The position numbers and the translations under genes are program-made. Positions 24,823 through 33,427 of a stretch of DNA of 64,000 nt are shown here, piece by piece (the first letter of the stretch is position 1; every line of letters begins with the position of its first letter). Source of the stretch: Bacillus sp. N13C7. GTDB taxonomy: Bacteria; Bacillota; Bacilli; Bacillales; Bacillaceae. Below the pieces are notes generated by a model. The model was not told the origin of the DNA and did no database searches. It worked only from the letters and a program-made list of their open reading frames with translations. The DNA is taken from assembly GCF_026790065.1 (NCBI RefSeq), contig NZ_JALAMO010000005.1, positions 186,001 to 250,000 on the forward strand, written 5' to 3'.

Positions 24823-25431
24823 AAGTTCAAGCTCCATTTTTAATTTTTCCATTGGGGCAGCACGCATTTCTTTTAACTGCTCCACTTTAGCCAAGCTTCG
24901 TTCACTAACAACGGCCTCCGTATCGCTATATGCAGGTGTTGTGACCAGAGATATATCAAAGATTCTATCTATAGCATTGATTCGCCGTTCATAAACTCCT
25001 TCTTCATCATTATGCTGCCACTCATCCGGCTCTCCATTTCTGTAATCCAAAGAAAAAGCAAAAGAACACTGATTAACGACTCCGCTTCTAACATTCACCA
25101 TTAAATCCTTCGCATACGACGTGTCTGTAGGGATAAAACGGAATTTGAGACCTATTGCATCTGTTTCTAGTTCAAGCCTCCCAACGTCCTCAGAAACGGT
25201 ATTTCTCGCTAAGGGATAATCCTGACGATGATTAAAAAGCGCGACTACGTTAGAAAGGTCTGTAGAATCCAGGGCGTTCCGGCTGATGATTTCTTTAAAC
25301 CATCCTCCCAACGGCTCGGACCATTTTTCGAATTTCAAAGCGTACCCCTCAATAAAATGCCTTTTCTCTTCGCCTTCACCGGCAGAGCGTAACTCAATTT
25401 TCGTTGTCAGATGACGTACTTCCTTGTTCAC
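24805..25431 (-). CDS. HK97-type prohead protease
   Basis: Starts at GTG 25431 (or GTG 25443, which overlaps the binding site). The first strands (FIEGYALKFEKWSEPLGGWF) and VVALFNHRQDYPLARN, with its catalytic His, are the U35 peptidase signature, and VVNQCSFAFSL holds the Ser. It matures the prohead by cutting the delta domain of the capsid protein. Overlaps the portal gene. Confidence 0.9.
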   Translation of the reverse strand: MNKEVRHLTTKIELRSAGEGEEKRHFIEGYALKFEKWSEPLGGWFKEIISRNALDSTDLSNVVALFNHRQDYPLARNTVSEDVGRLELETDAIGLKFRFIPTDTSYAKDLMVNVRSGVVNQCSFAFSLDYRNGEPDEWQHNDEEGVYERRINAIDRIFDISLVTTPAYSDTEAVVSERSLAKVEQLKEMRAAPMEKLKMELELLDLTI

Positions 25432-26674
25432 TTTTGTTTTCACCCCCTTTAACTGATTTTACTTTACTCATTTGATATTGCTCAAGCGTATCTAAGAACG
25501 TGTAATTGAGAGAAACAAGATGACGGTCTCCATTTTCTATGGCATTTCTCTCTTCTAATGCTCGGATTTCATTAATATTCAAACCGCTGATGCGTTCCAT
25601 AATTTCGTAATACTCAGCCCTTGATTTTGCATCACCGCGTAATTCGCTATTAACATTAAATTTGGTATAGTACCCTTTTTTAATATCGTCATCGGTAAAC
25701 AGCTTAGTAATGAACTCTTGTTCAAACGATACTAACCACGGCTGAAGTGTATTTTTTACATATTCAATAGACTGGTGTTCGATATTGCTAAACGTCGCCC
25801 GATCGAGCTCATTGATCTTATGCAAAGGAACTTTAAAAATAGAGGCAATTTGAGCCTTATTAAATTTCATTGATTCTACAAACTGTGCCTCTTGCAAAGG
25901 CATTGAAATTGATTGATAATCAAGCCCGGCATCAATAATGGCAATATTTCTCCCAGCATTTACCCTGTCCCATTCTCTCCTTGCTCGGTCCTTTGCGCCT
26001 TCCTCTAACAAGGTAGGCACTTTCAGAATGCCCCTGGGAGTAGCATCATTCTTATACAACTTCGCGTTAAATTTTGTAGCAGCTGATTGAGCTCCGACTT
26101 GCTCTCTTATAACGCCTATTGGACTTTTACCGTTAATCCCGTCCTCAGTCATACCTTTGAAATGCAAAACCTCGTCAGCATACAATTCCACTCTTTTTGA
26201 ATTAATGATGGTTTCATACCACAAAATTCCTGTATTCGGGTCCACATAGGGATGAGTATTGGCCGGATTTAACGGCAGCAAATCAGTAATAAAACCATTT
26301 TTATCAGGCTTTAAATACGAATATCCATTGCCCCAAGTACAAACATGGGTCATCATGAGCTTCTTCCAAGTGAAAGCAGTCATGTATTGATTCGGTTTTA
26401 GATAAAGTAATGAAGCAATAGGATGATGCATCCCGCTTTCGATATTTCCATTAACCTTCTGGAATGTATGAATCGAAAGTTTAGCAATATCATCGGATAA
26501 GACATTCACACAGGAAAACACATCAGGATGAACCAGTGCAGTAGCTTCGCTTACACGCTCACCGCTTGCTGTTTTGGACCCGCCAAACATATCAACTATC
26601 CACTCTGGTGGATCAGCAAGGTTCCAGGGGTCAGATTCGTTTGATCTTTTTGAAAACAATCCTTCTAAAAACAA
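25394..26674 (-). CDS. Portal protein, HK97 family, 426 aa
   Basis: Family segments are clear: VHPDVFSCVNVLSDDIAKLS, LYLKPNQYMTAFTWKKLMM, EVLHFKGMTEDGINGKSPIG and PLHKINELDRATFSNIEHQS. Dodecameric ring at one vertex through which DNA is packaged. Gene order terminase-portal-protease-capsid is canonical. Confidence 0.95.
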   Translation of the reverse strand: MFLEGLFSKRSNESDPWNLADPPEWIVDMFGGSKTASGERVSEATALVHPDVFSCVNVLSDDIAKLSIHTFQKVNGNIESGMHHPIASLLYLKPNQYMTAFTWKKLMMTHVCTWGNGYSYLKPDKNGFITDLLPLNPANTHPYVDPNTGILWYETIINSKRVELYADEVLHFKGMTEDGINGKSPIGVIREQVGAQSAATKFNAKLYKNDATPRGILKVPTLLEEGAKDRARREWDRVNAGRNIAIIDAGLDYQSISMPLQEAQFVESMKFNKAQIASIFKVPLHKINELDRATFSNIEHQSIEYVKNTLQPWLVSFEQEFITKLFTDDDIKKGYYTKFNVNSELRGDAKSRAEYYEIMERISGLNINEIRALEERNAIENGDRHLVSLNYTFLDTLEQYQMSKVKSVKGGENKSEQGSTSSDNEN

Positions 26675-26678
26675 TTAA

Positions 26679-26849
26679 TCACCCCCTTTTCTTGCTTAAA
26701 AGCGCAGCATAAAACATAAAAAAGACACCCGTCAGAATAAGACCGGTGTTTGCGTTTAAACGATATGCGGCAGTCAGAACAAAAGCAGCTCCAATGATAA
26801 ATAGAAAATCATTCAAAAAGAGTAGAAAGCTCTTCAATATTTTCTTCAC
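26679..26849 (-). CDS. Small two-helix membrane protein (DUF1056-like), 56 aa
   Basis: GTG at 26849 follows AAAGGTGG. Two hydrophobic segments (about 8-25 and 33-48) end in SKKRG. A DUF1056-like membrane protein between terminase and portal is common in Gram-positive siphophages; its role is unknown. Confidence 0.7.
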   Translation of the reverse strand: MKKILKSFLLFLNDFLFIIGAAFVLTAAYRLNANTGLILTGVFFMFYAALLSKKRG

Positions 26850-26862
26850 TCTTACACCACCT

Positions 26863-28572
26863 TTAGAAAGAGAAAGAAGCTGACTGAATATAAGCATTTA
26901 AATCAACTTCATTATTAATCTGAGAAGCGCGCACATACGCATTAATTAAAGCTGCTGCCGGATCAATACGCTGAGTTGATTTGGATTTATCAAGCATGAT
27001 ATTCTCCTGGGCGTCCACTTTTGTTACCGCATTACCCATCGCCCATGTTAACAAATCATTTTTAGGATGAATGATCTTTTTCGCCTTCACTTTAGCTCTA
27101 AAATCTTTTGTTGGTTCGGACAACGTCGCTACGCCCTGCCGTATTTCAACCATTGTGTATCCATCCGCTTCCATTTGCTGAGCAAACTGTGTGGCGTTGT
27201 ATGGATCATAACCTATTTCCTTGATTCGCCAGCCGTTTTCTCTCTCCATTTTTTTAATGTAGGCTCTGATATAGTCATAGTCAACAACTGCACCGTCTGT
27301 TGTCGTTAACCATCCCCTTTTCTTCCACAAGTCATATGGAACGTTATCAGTCTTCATTCGTTCATGAAATGTATCCTCTGGCATAAAGCCGTGACTTTCT
27401 ACAGCAAAACTGCCGTCATCTAACGGAAAGATAAAAGAGGCTGCCGTCAAATCAATCGTTTTTGATAAGTCGATGCCGACATAGCACTCTCGGTTTTTCA
27501 AGTCTGGAAGTTGATCAGATCCGCAGTCTGTCCATGCCTGCATATCCATATAGCCATTCTCCCGCATGTTAACCCAGATATTCATATTCTTTGTCATGAA
27601 ATTTCGCATTTTCTCCGGGACGGCAAGCGCGACCTCCAACTCTCCTCGTAAATAATTCAAACCGTGTTCATTGGCCGCAACAATCGGATTTGCTTTAATC
27701 CAATTCTTTTCGTCTTTGACGTCGTCACCTTTATCAAGCTCATTGATCATTACAAAATACTGTTCATTTTGTTCCACCTTATTCGGGTCCAATATGCGGG
27801 ATACATAATCATATTCAACACGATAAGCAGGGTTGTTCAATTCAAATCCGGCTGTAGTAATAATCAGCATCAATGGCTGAGCACGGGCAGCCATACCGGA
27901 AGCCAGGACGTCATAAATCTCTGAGGTTTTATGCGCGTGGTATTCGTCGATAATGCCGCATTGCGGGTTAAAACCATCCCCTGTTTTCCCAGCATCCTTG
28001 GAAAGCGCCTCGATTTTAGATTGAGTTTTTGGATGCTCGATTTTTCCATATGCAATTCGATATTTTTTCTCCGGCTTGTTCAAAAGGTCAGCTTGCATAA
28101 TCTGCGCCTTAATTTCATTCCAGCAGATTTTTGCTTGTTCCGTTTTTGTGGCACCAATGTAAACCTCGGACATATATTCATCGTTTGCCATTGCCTCATA
28201 AGAACCGACACAAGCCAGACTCTGCGTTTTGGTGTTTTTACGACCTACCTGCCAATAGACTTTTTTAAATCGGCGATAGCCGGTATCCTTATGCACCCAG
28301 CCGTACACATTGCCAAAGATGAATATTTGAATAGGCTCAGGTACAATATTTTCACCCTGCAAAGGGCCTTTTGTATGTTTAAACTGGGTCATCCAGTATA
28401 GAAATCGGCGGGCTTTTTCATCATCAAACACATAAGGAAACTCCCTTGTGCCTTCCCGACTCACATCATTTAAAAAACGCTCGCAGGCCCATATGTGTTT
28501 TTCACACGCCACAATCTCACCCGATATCACATCGCGCGAGTAATCAATGAGAAATTGTTTGATTGTCTTCAT
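26863..28572 (-). CDS. Terminase large subunit, 569 aa
   Basis: N-terminal ATPase with Walker A-like QVGRKNTKTQSLA and Walker B/catalytic IIDEYHAHKT; C-terminal nuclease with GIDLSKTIDLTAA and DYDYIRAYIKKM. It is the Terminase_1 (HK97/phi105-like) type usually associated with cohesive ends. It cuts concatemers and pumps DNA into the prohead. Starts 4 bases inside the small subunit gene. Confidence 0.95.
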   Translation of the reverse strand: MKTIKQFLIDYSRDVISGEIVACEKHIWACERFLNDVSREGTREFPYVFDDEKARRFLYWMTQFKHTKGPLQGENIVPEPIQIFIFGNVYGWVHKDTGYRRFKKVYWQVGRKNTKTQSLACVGSYEAMANDEYMSEVYIGATKTEQAKICWNEIKAQIMQADLLNKPEKKYRIAYGKIEHPKTQSKIEALSKDAGKTGDGFNPQCGIIDEYHAHKTSEIYDVLASGMAARAQPLMLIITTAGFELNNPAYRVEYDYVSRILDPNKVEQNEQYFVMINELDKGDDVKDEKNWIKANPIVAANEHGLNYLRGELEVALAVPEKMRNFMTKNMNIWVNMRENGYMDMQAWTDCGSDQLPDLKNRECYVGIDLSKTIDLTAASFIFPLDDGSFAVESHGFMPEDTFHERMKTDNVPYDLWKKRGWLTTTDGAVVDYDYIRAYIKKMERENGWRIKEIGYDPYNATQFAQQMEADGYTMVEIRQGVATLSEPTKDFRAKVKAKKIIHPKNDLLTWAMGNAVTKVDAQENIMLDKSKSTQRIDPAAALINAYVRASQINNEVDLNAYIQSASFSF

Positions 28573-29084
28573 ACGTTTTTAAACTCCTTCTCCGCAGCCG
28601 TCTTTTCCCGCTCTTCCTGGGTACGGGTGATAGCAAGTTTTGCCCGAGCAGACGGTGTAAGGCCAAAGTCATTCGCTGCTGATTTCATTTGATCAAAATA
28701 ATTCTTTTGCCGCTTTAACAAAGGATGCTCTTCACCAACAAGCTTTATTGGGTTGCCGTCTTTGTCTTTTCCTTCTGTATGGACCATGATCCCGTCTTCT
28801 TCAATGATTTTAGAAATTGATACATACTGCGAATATGCATTACAATAGGCAGCCAACATGCTGATGTCCGCTTCCGTGATGATTTCAACTTCTGTTAATA
28901 GAGCAGCAACCCGTTTGAATTCTTTTTTCCCGACCTTATCCAACCACGATGGCGGTTTTATATTATCGGATCGCATTTTCATTTTCTTCTCGTGCTCAGC
29001 CCGGGCGGCCAGCTCTTCCGTATTCTTTTTATTTGGGTTGCCCTGTATCAATTGAAGCGTCGCGGATTTTGCAGGTCTCGGCAT
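28569..29084 (-). CDS. Terminase small subunit, P27 family, 171 aa
   Basis: Typical start PRPAKSATLQLIQGNPNKKN, then RSDNIKPPSWLDKVGKKEFK and a helix-turn-helix containing EADISMLAAYCNAYSQYV. The end (DFGLTPSARAKLAI) is a P27 signature. It recognises the packaging site, expected in the gap just upstream. Confidence 0.93.
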   Translation of the reverse strand: MPRPAKSATLQLIQGNPNKKNTEELAARAEHEKKMKMRSDNIKPPSWLDKVGKKEFKRVAALLTEVEIITEADISMLAAYCNAYSQYVSISKIIEEDGIMVHTEGKDKDGNPIKLVGEEHPLLKRQKNYFDQMKSAANDFGLTPSARAKLAITRTQEEREKTAAEKEFKNV

Positions 29085-29310
29085 GTTCTCACCTCATTTC
29101 ACATCAAAAAGTTGCATTTTTTGCTTGTTTTTTTCACCAATCGTGATACGATGGAATTAACAACAAAACCAGTCGTACCAAGCCCTCTCGGCAATTTCGC
29201 CGGGAGGGTATTTTGTTTTTCCGGAACTTTGAAAAGCGGTGTTTGTTTGCAGAAGAGGGGGCGCCGTTCTCCAAGCGTTTCCTTTCCAGAGATTTGGATA
29301 GGGGGGAGGG
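29085..29310. other. Non-coding gap, probable cos region
   Basis: About 225 bases between HNH and small-terminase genes without a supported gene. It contains an inverted repeat CCCTCTCGGC-aatttc-GCCGGGAGGG (29183-29208) followed by a T-rich run on the plus strand, and G-rich blocks near 29260 and 29305. In HNH-containing cohesive-end phages the cos site lies here. The exact cut cannot be read from one sequence. Confidence 0.45.
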
Positions 29311-29676
29311 TCACTTTCCCTTACCGCCATGAACCTTGTTGTGACAGGCGTTACACAGGCTTACAAGGTTGTCCAAGTCTAATCTTTTCGCCCAATCTTC
29401 CTTTACTTCCACAATATGATGCACCATGTCAGCCGGAGTGAAGCATTGACCTTTCAAACAATGCTGACAAAGATAATTGTCTCTTATCAAAGCAAGTTGT
29501 CTTGTTCGTTTCCAATCTGTTGATTTATAAAATCTTGTTATTGTTTTATTTCTTGAATGTTTGTTGTAATGTTTTGTTTCTTCTTGTTGCTGTGTCTTGT
29601 GTGCATCACAGTACCGACCACGGGTGAGGCTGGGGCACCCAGGGGCGGCGCATATTCTTAGAGGCTTAAGGGGCAT
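29311..29676 (-). CDS. HNH endonuclease, packaging-associated, 121 aa
   Basis: Start at 29676 follows AAAGGATGAGG. Cys pairs (CAAPGCPSLTRGRYCD; CQHCLK) surround the HNH motif: MVHHIVEVKEDW, LDNLVSLCNACHNKVH. Such HNH proteins precede the terminase genes in cos-type phages and assist genome-end cleavage. Confidence 0.92.
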   Translation of the reverse strand: MPLKPLRICAAPGCPSLTRGRYCDAHKTQQQEETKHYNKHSRNKTITRFYKSTDWKRTRQLALIRDNYLCQHCLKGQCFTPADMVHHIVEVKEDWAKRLDLDNLVSLCNACHNKVHGGKGK

Positions 29677-29851
29677 AAACCTCATCCTTTATTGATTCTT
29701 TCGTTACTGAATCATTGCAAGTGTCTTCCTCAAGTTCTTTAGCACTGATTCTCACTACATCCCGATCACTCACACGTGTTGACATAGTACGTTTCTTACC
29801 ACCTTCAATTTCAATATTAGTGTTGATTACCAGCTCACCTAATCGATTCAT
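29666..29851 (-). CDS. Small phage protein, 61 aa
   Basis: ATG after GGAGG, overlapping the start of the HNH gene by 11 bases. Hydrophilic, beta-rich N-terminal half (VINTNIEIEGGKKRTMSTRV) and an acidic second half. No recognised domain. First gene of the late block downstream of the inserted cassette. Confidence 0.55.
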   Translation of the reverse strand: MNRLGELVINTNIEIEGGKKRTMSTRVSDRDVVRISAKELEEDTCNDSVTKESIKDEVYAP

Positions 29852-29936
29852 GCGTGATGTTTCCTCCTGTCATATTTGCCGCCACACTCAAGCCGTTAAC
29901 CGCCAATTGTCTATCCTGAGATTTACCGCAAGCAGT
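29835..29936 (-). pseudogene. 3' remnant of a phage gene beside the cassette
   Basis: A 33-codon open stretch reads QLAVNGLSVAANMTGGNITH toward its stop at 29835, with a stop codon directly upstream of the stretch at 29937. It overlaps the next gene start, as phage genes do, yet has no ATG with a binding site (only a TTG). It looks like the tail of a longer gene whose 5' part was replaced by the cassette at 29.95-33.0 kb. A short real gene starting at TTG is the alternative. Confidence 0.35.
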
Positions 29937-29947
29937 TTACAAAGAAC

Positions 29948-29979
29948 ATAAAAAACATCATTCATATAGAATGATGCTG
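29948..29979 (-). terminator. Terminator of the 182-aa membrane protein gene
   Basis: Minus strand CATCATTC-tatat-GAATGATG followed by six T bases; the stem overlaps the last codons. Confidence 0.85.
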
Positions 29980-30510
29980 AGAAAATTTACTCTTTCTTTC
30001 TTTTTCCAACTCCAATAAAGCTTCTTCTAACAAAAGCTTATAACCATGATGTCTAATATAAAAATTACTATGCTTTTTATCAATGATAATCCACAATCCA
30101 ATCATAGAAAAAAATATAATCAATATAGTCCAAATAATCATATTAATTATTCCTTCCGCACCTTCTGTTATATCAATCAGAAGTTCGGAAGGATTAATTT
30201 TACCATCATCATCTTTAGATACTGCCATATTAGAAAAAGCATTAGCAGTACTATAAAAAAAGGTAAAAAAACTAACTATAACGGTTGTAATAGAAGTGAG
30301 TATAGATGTATAAATCGTAAACGGTACTGTGCTTAAATAAGATTTATCTTTCGAGGCTGACACCTCATAATCTAATCTTTTAATCATTTGCTCTAATTGA
30401 TCAATGCTATGATCCCTTTTAACTGCCTCTTTAAATAAACATTGAATATCCATGCTTTCTTTATAGCTTTCTCCATATTTTTCAGCTAAATATTCAGATA
30501 CGCTTTGCAT
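29962..30510 (-). CDS. Two-helix membrane protein, 182 aa, possible defence effector
   Basis: Residues 1-57 are cytoplasmic, helical and charged. Membrane segments at about 60-85 and 120-145 are joined by a loop of about 35 residues, followed by a basic stretch and a helical tail (LLLEEALLELEKERKSKFSQ). Good binding site (GGTGGGGTGATT). It is AT-rich, has its own terminator, and stands with an OLD-type nuclease and a GNAT-like gene between the late regulator and packaging genes, a place where phages often carry cargo. No family recognised with certainty; SLATT-like topology is possible. Confidence 0.6.
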   Translation of the reverse strand: MQSVSEYLAEKYGESYKESMDIQCLFKEAVKRDHSIDQLEQMIKRLDYEVSASKDKSYLSTVPFTIYTSILTSITTVIVSFFTFFYSTANAFSNMAVSKDDDGKINPSELLIDITEGAEGIINMIIWTILIIFFSMIGLWIIIDKKHSNFYIRHHGYKLLLEEALLELEKERKSKFSQHHSI

Positions 30511-30605
30511 ATAATCACCCCACCTATTTTTATCGGTATTGAATAACCAATTGAAAGGTAAGGCGAAATTTGTCGAACGATTTATCGGATCAGTTTACAG
30601 AGAAA

Positions 30606-30632
30606 TTAAAAACACACCCTACAGAGTGTGCT
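30606..30632 (-). terminator. Terminator of the GNAT-like gene
   Basis: Minus strand GCACACTCTGTAGGGTGTGT followed by TTTTAA; overlaps the gene's end. Confidence 0.75.
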
Positions 30633-31128
30633 TTAATAATTTTATAGGCATCTCCAGAGTACTTTTCTTTTTATAAAATTCCTCTAGTTCTTTCTGATTT
30701 AACGCATTCTTCTTTCTATCTTTTTTAAAGTTTTTCGCATTTGCATTTGCAAGGACTTTTATAGACTCAACTTCCTCGTCGTTAATTGCATATTCAATAA
30801 GCTTGTCAATAAAATAAGTGGAAATTTTCTTGTTCCTTAGTTTTTCATCATGAACATAAAGGAGTTCTAATTTTATATATTTCTCATTCCTTAACCGATT
30901 ATGCACTTTGAAAAAATGCATAGAAAACAAAATCTTTTTTGTATCTTTATCAAATAGACAAAACTTCACATCTCCATCTTCACAATGATAGCCTCTCTCA
31001 CCCTTAGTATTATCATTGTTAAAGACTTCATCATCAAATTTAAAATCAACATTATATTTCTCACTTAGTGCATCAGGCAAACCCCAATTAATAATTGTTT
31101 CTCTCATGATTTCATTTCTATCATCCAT
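30619..31128 (-). CDS. GNAT-like acetyltransferase domain protein, 169 aa
   Basis: The central part (KYIKLELLYVHDEKLRNKKI followed by STYFIDKLIEYA and IKVLANANAK) has the beta4-alpha3-beta5 arrangement of GNAT acetyltransferases, with a partly degenerate acetyl-CoA loop (DEKLRNKKIS in place of the usual Q/RxxGxG/A). A Lys-rich C terminus ends in PIKLLKHTL. It has its own binding site (GGAGGAG) and terminator. Substrate unknown. The weak acetyl-CoA loop means it may not be catalytic. Confidence 0.6.
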   Translation of the reverse strand: MDDRNEIMRETIINWGLPDALSEKYNVDFKFDDEVFNNDNTKGERGYHCEDGDVKFCLFDKDTKKILFSMHFFKVHNRLRNEKYIKLELLYVHDEKLRNKKISTYFIDKLIEYAINDEEVESIKVLANANAKNFKKDRKKNALNQKELEEFYKKKSTLEMPIKLLKHTL

Positions 31129-31202
31129 AACTGATCTCCTCCAAATCTATTATCGGATAAGGAGTGTCTTAGGGGAACCATTTGCAAAATTTGTTTGAAC
31201 AA

Positions 31203-31232
31203 AAAGCGCCTCCCGATTGGAAAAGCGCTTGG
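31203..31232 (-). terminator. Terminator of the OLD nuclease gene
   Basis: Minus strand AAGCGCTTTTCC ... GGAGGCGCTTTTTG, stem with U tract about 25 bases after the stop. Confidence 0.75.
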
Positions 31233-31256
31233 AATTTATATTTATTCAATTTCTCT

Positions 31257-32972
31257 TTATAACCTTTTTTGCTCCCACTCTAGATAGAATCTCTCAAGCT
31301 GTTCGATCTCGGACCACTCCAAACAATTTGAAGGCACTGGTTCTTCATGATCAATTAAAGCTTTTAATAACAATTCTACCTCGCTAAAAGTTTTAGGGTT
31401 TTGATTTAGTTGCACCAAAGCATTATAGGGTTTATCCTCTTTAACCTCTTTCTCTAAAAAAGCACTCTCAAAGTTTTTCATTGATGCAATTAATCGAATT
31501 TTTGAAGGATCAATATGATTGTTTTTTTCATTTAAAATGTTTAGATTAACGGTCCATGCTGAATTACGGTTTCCTGACTCTAATGTCGGGTAATCACTAT
31601 CATGTAGGATAGAGTATTTTGAACCAAAATGATTTAAAATTTTCATCAATGAAACAATTGTTGCTTTTCCCCTCGCCCTGATTATATGTATATCTTTATA
31701 GCTATCATTGCTAGCTATTACTTGCTTTAATGCCGTGTATTCTGTATCTCCTTCTACTATGATTGAATATCCCCCAAAAAAGAATTCTGTGACATGAGGA
31801 TCACAAATATTAAGGAGTTTTAGTCTCTTCTTATCTTCATCATGTAATTGTACTTTACTTGGTCGAAAAACTGTAGTACCTTCAACATCCCCTTCCGTAT
31901 TTCTTTCGACTCTTATTATTGTCGTGTTATCACGAGATAAATCAATAAAAGCAGGTGAATGAGTAGTAACCATGACTTGCCAATTCCCTTTTTTAGGAAG
32001 ATCATATAGTACCTTACATGCTTCTCGGACTGCATTTGGGTGTAGACATAATTCGGGTTCATCTAATAATAATACATGGGGACGGTCATTTTTTGTTGAT
32101 GATTCAGAAATATATCTAAGTGATGCCCAAAGGAGCGTTCTTCTTGCTCCACTTCCTTGCCTGTCAACTGTACTTCTATATCCTATTTCTGGACCTATCA
32201 GAAGTTTTGATCCTGCTTTAAATAAACTAATACTTTTATCCAGATCTTCTTCTGGCCTCGCATCGAATATAACCTTATAACCAGGAAAGACTTCTTTTAA
32301 TATTTCTGATATTCCGTCCTGAGCTCTTGTTATTTCCTCTTGGGAATCTTGAATTATTTTTCTCTGAATTTCTTTAATAGAGTTTAATAATTTAACATAA
32401 TCACTTTCTTCTTTGGAAACTTTTAAAGATTTAACTCGGTCCTGTAATATCGAGGTTATCATTTTTACCAATTCATTTGTTTGATCAATAGGGTCTTGAA
32501 AAGCATCTACTCTATGAGGTTGTGGACGTCTTGAATTGGCTACATTTGCAGCTCCCCAAGGAACAGAATCATCATCCCAATCACCTTTTATAACATTAAA
32601 ACCTCTTCTTTTAGGTTTTCCTGGCTCTGACCACGTCCAACATTCCCTGACTAATTTCTCCCCGCTAGAATCATCAATCCATTTTTCCCCTGGGGTGTTA
32701 TCGTATACTATTGTCTGTAATTCTATTTCTGGAAGAAATTCAGAATTAACTTCCCCATTTGGAAAATCATCTAAAGTTAGTTGAGATTTTTTAGAGCCGT
32801 CACTCATAACTACTTCATACGCTCGTAATATCGAACTTTTTCCCACATTATTTGGACCTACCAATACCACAATTTCATCTAATTCGATTTCTACTGGTAC
32901 CCTACCAATGCTTCGAAAGTTCTTTATAATTAACTTTTTTAACCTAGGACGTTGTAATCCTTGTTGATCCAT
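31257..32972 (-). CDS. OLD-family ATP-dependent nuclease (AAA ATPase plus TOPRIM), 571 aa
   Basis: N-terminal ABC-type ATPase: Walker A GPNNVGKSS (39-47), signature SGARRTLLWASL, Walker B HVLLLDEPELCLHP, and switch TTHSP. The C-terminal TOPRIM has IIVEGDTEY and ILHDSDYP with the metal-binding Glu and Asp residues. This is the Class 1 OLD layout; no UvrD-like partner (GajB) or AriB is next to it. OLD proteins such as P2 Old block other phages. It has a binding site AAAGGAG, its own promoter candidate and its own terminator, so it may be expressed in the lysogen as a defence gene. Confidence 0.88.
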   Translation of the reverse strand: MDQQGLQRPRLKKLIIKNFRSIGRVPVEIELDEIVVLVGPNNVGKSSILRAYEVVMSDGSKKSQLTLDDFPNGEVNSEFLPEIELQTIVYDNTPGEKWIDDSSGEKLVRECWTWSEPGKPKRRGFNVIKGDWDDDSVPWGAANVANSRRPQPHRVDAFQDPIDQTNELVKMITSILQDRVKSLKVSKEESDYVKLLNSIKEIQRKIIQDSQEEITRAQDGISEILKEVFPGYKVIFDARPEEDLDKSISLFKAGSKLLIGPEIGYRSTVDRQGSGARRTLLWASLRYISESSTKNDRPHVLLLDEPELCLHPNAVREACKVLYDLPKKGNWQVMVTTHSPAFIDLSRDNTTIIRVERNTEGDVEGTTVFRPSKVQLHDEDKKRLKLLNICDPHVTEFFFGGYSIIVEGDTEYTALKQVIASNDSYKDIHIIRARGKATIVSLMKILNHFGSKYSILHDSDYPTLESGNRNSAWTVNLNILNEKNNHIDPSKIRLIASMKNFESAFLEKEVKEDKPYNALVQLNQNPKTFSEVELLLKALIDHEEPVPSNCLEWSEIEQLERFYLEWEQKRL

Positions 32973-33005
32973 TCTTCACACTCCTTTTATATAGTCTTTC
33001 CATCC

Positions 33006-33032
33006 ATAATATCACAATTTTGGGTAAGTCAA
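33006..33032 (-). promoter_or_regulatory. Possible promoter of the OLD gene
   Basis: TTGACT and TATTAT on the minus strand, 15 bp apart, about 35 bases before the start. The spacer is short, so this is tentative. Confidence 0.4.
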
Positions 33033-33169
33033 TATTATTTCAAATAAAGATTTTTCTTTATACACTACATACCCGAATTTATGAAAAGGACAAGGAGAGT
33101 GATAATGAATAGTTTATAAAAGTAATGAAATGATTCCCCCTTACGCTAAACACTCATTGAAATTGCACC

Positions 33170-33310
33170 TTACACATACTCCGGGAGGAAGCCAAGTATT
33201 GTAAGGCGGCATGTCCAAAGAACATACTTTTTACAATCTCCCGATACCAAAGCCGCAAGACTAGCGCGATCCGGCTCAGAATGTTCCTCCCGTGTGGCTT
33301 CATTCTTCAT
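33170..33310 (-). CDS. Small phage protein, 46 aa
   Basis: ATG at 33310 leads to an open frame of 46 codons (ATREEHSEPDRASLAALVSG then DCKKYVLWTCRLTILGFLPE), starting 4 bases after the preceding small gene. Composition and coupling look genuine although the binding site (AAGGCGATGA) is weak. Two cysteines. It belongs to the phage core, upstream of the inserted cassette. Function unknown. The 33033-33169 stretch downstream holds nothing else I can support. Confidence 0.5.
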   Translation of the reverse strand: MKNEATREEHSEPDRASLAALVSGDCKKYVLWTCRLTILGFLPEYV

Positions 33311-33314
33311 CGCC

Positions 33315-33404
33315 TTAATTTGAGTATCCGAATTCACCTTGATAAGGGAATGGTGCGTATCCCGTTATTTCTTGATAATTAAATCTTATCGATAAATCAC
33401 ACAT
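33315..33404 (-). CDS. Small phage protein, 29 aa
   Basis: ATG at 33404 follows GAGGGGGAATTTTT. The peptide (CDLSIRFNYQEITGYAPFPY ...) is rich in aromatic residues. It lies directly after the 11-bp repeats and before the 46-aa gene. Function unknown. Confidence 0.5.
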   Translation of the reverse strand: MCDLSIRFNYQEITGYAPFPYQGEFGYSN

Positions 33405-33427
33405 AAAAATTCCCCCTCTTTATCCTC

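Noticed and set aside
29186-29222. tRNA or small RNA in the gap before the terminase
   Set aside because: Only one hairpin; no cloverleaf or conserved TPsiC box can be drawn.
30540-31200. Shared TTATCGGAT words upstream of two cassette genes
   Set aside because: Too short and differently placed to call a common regulator site.
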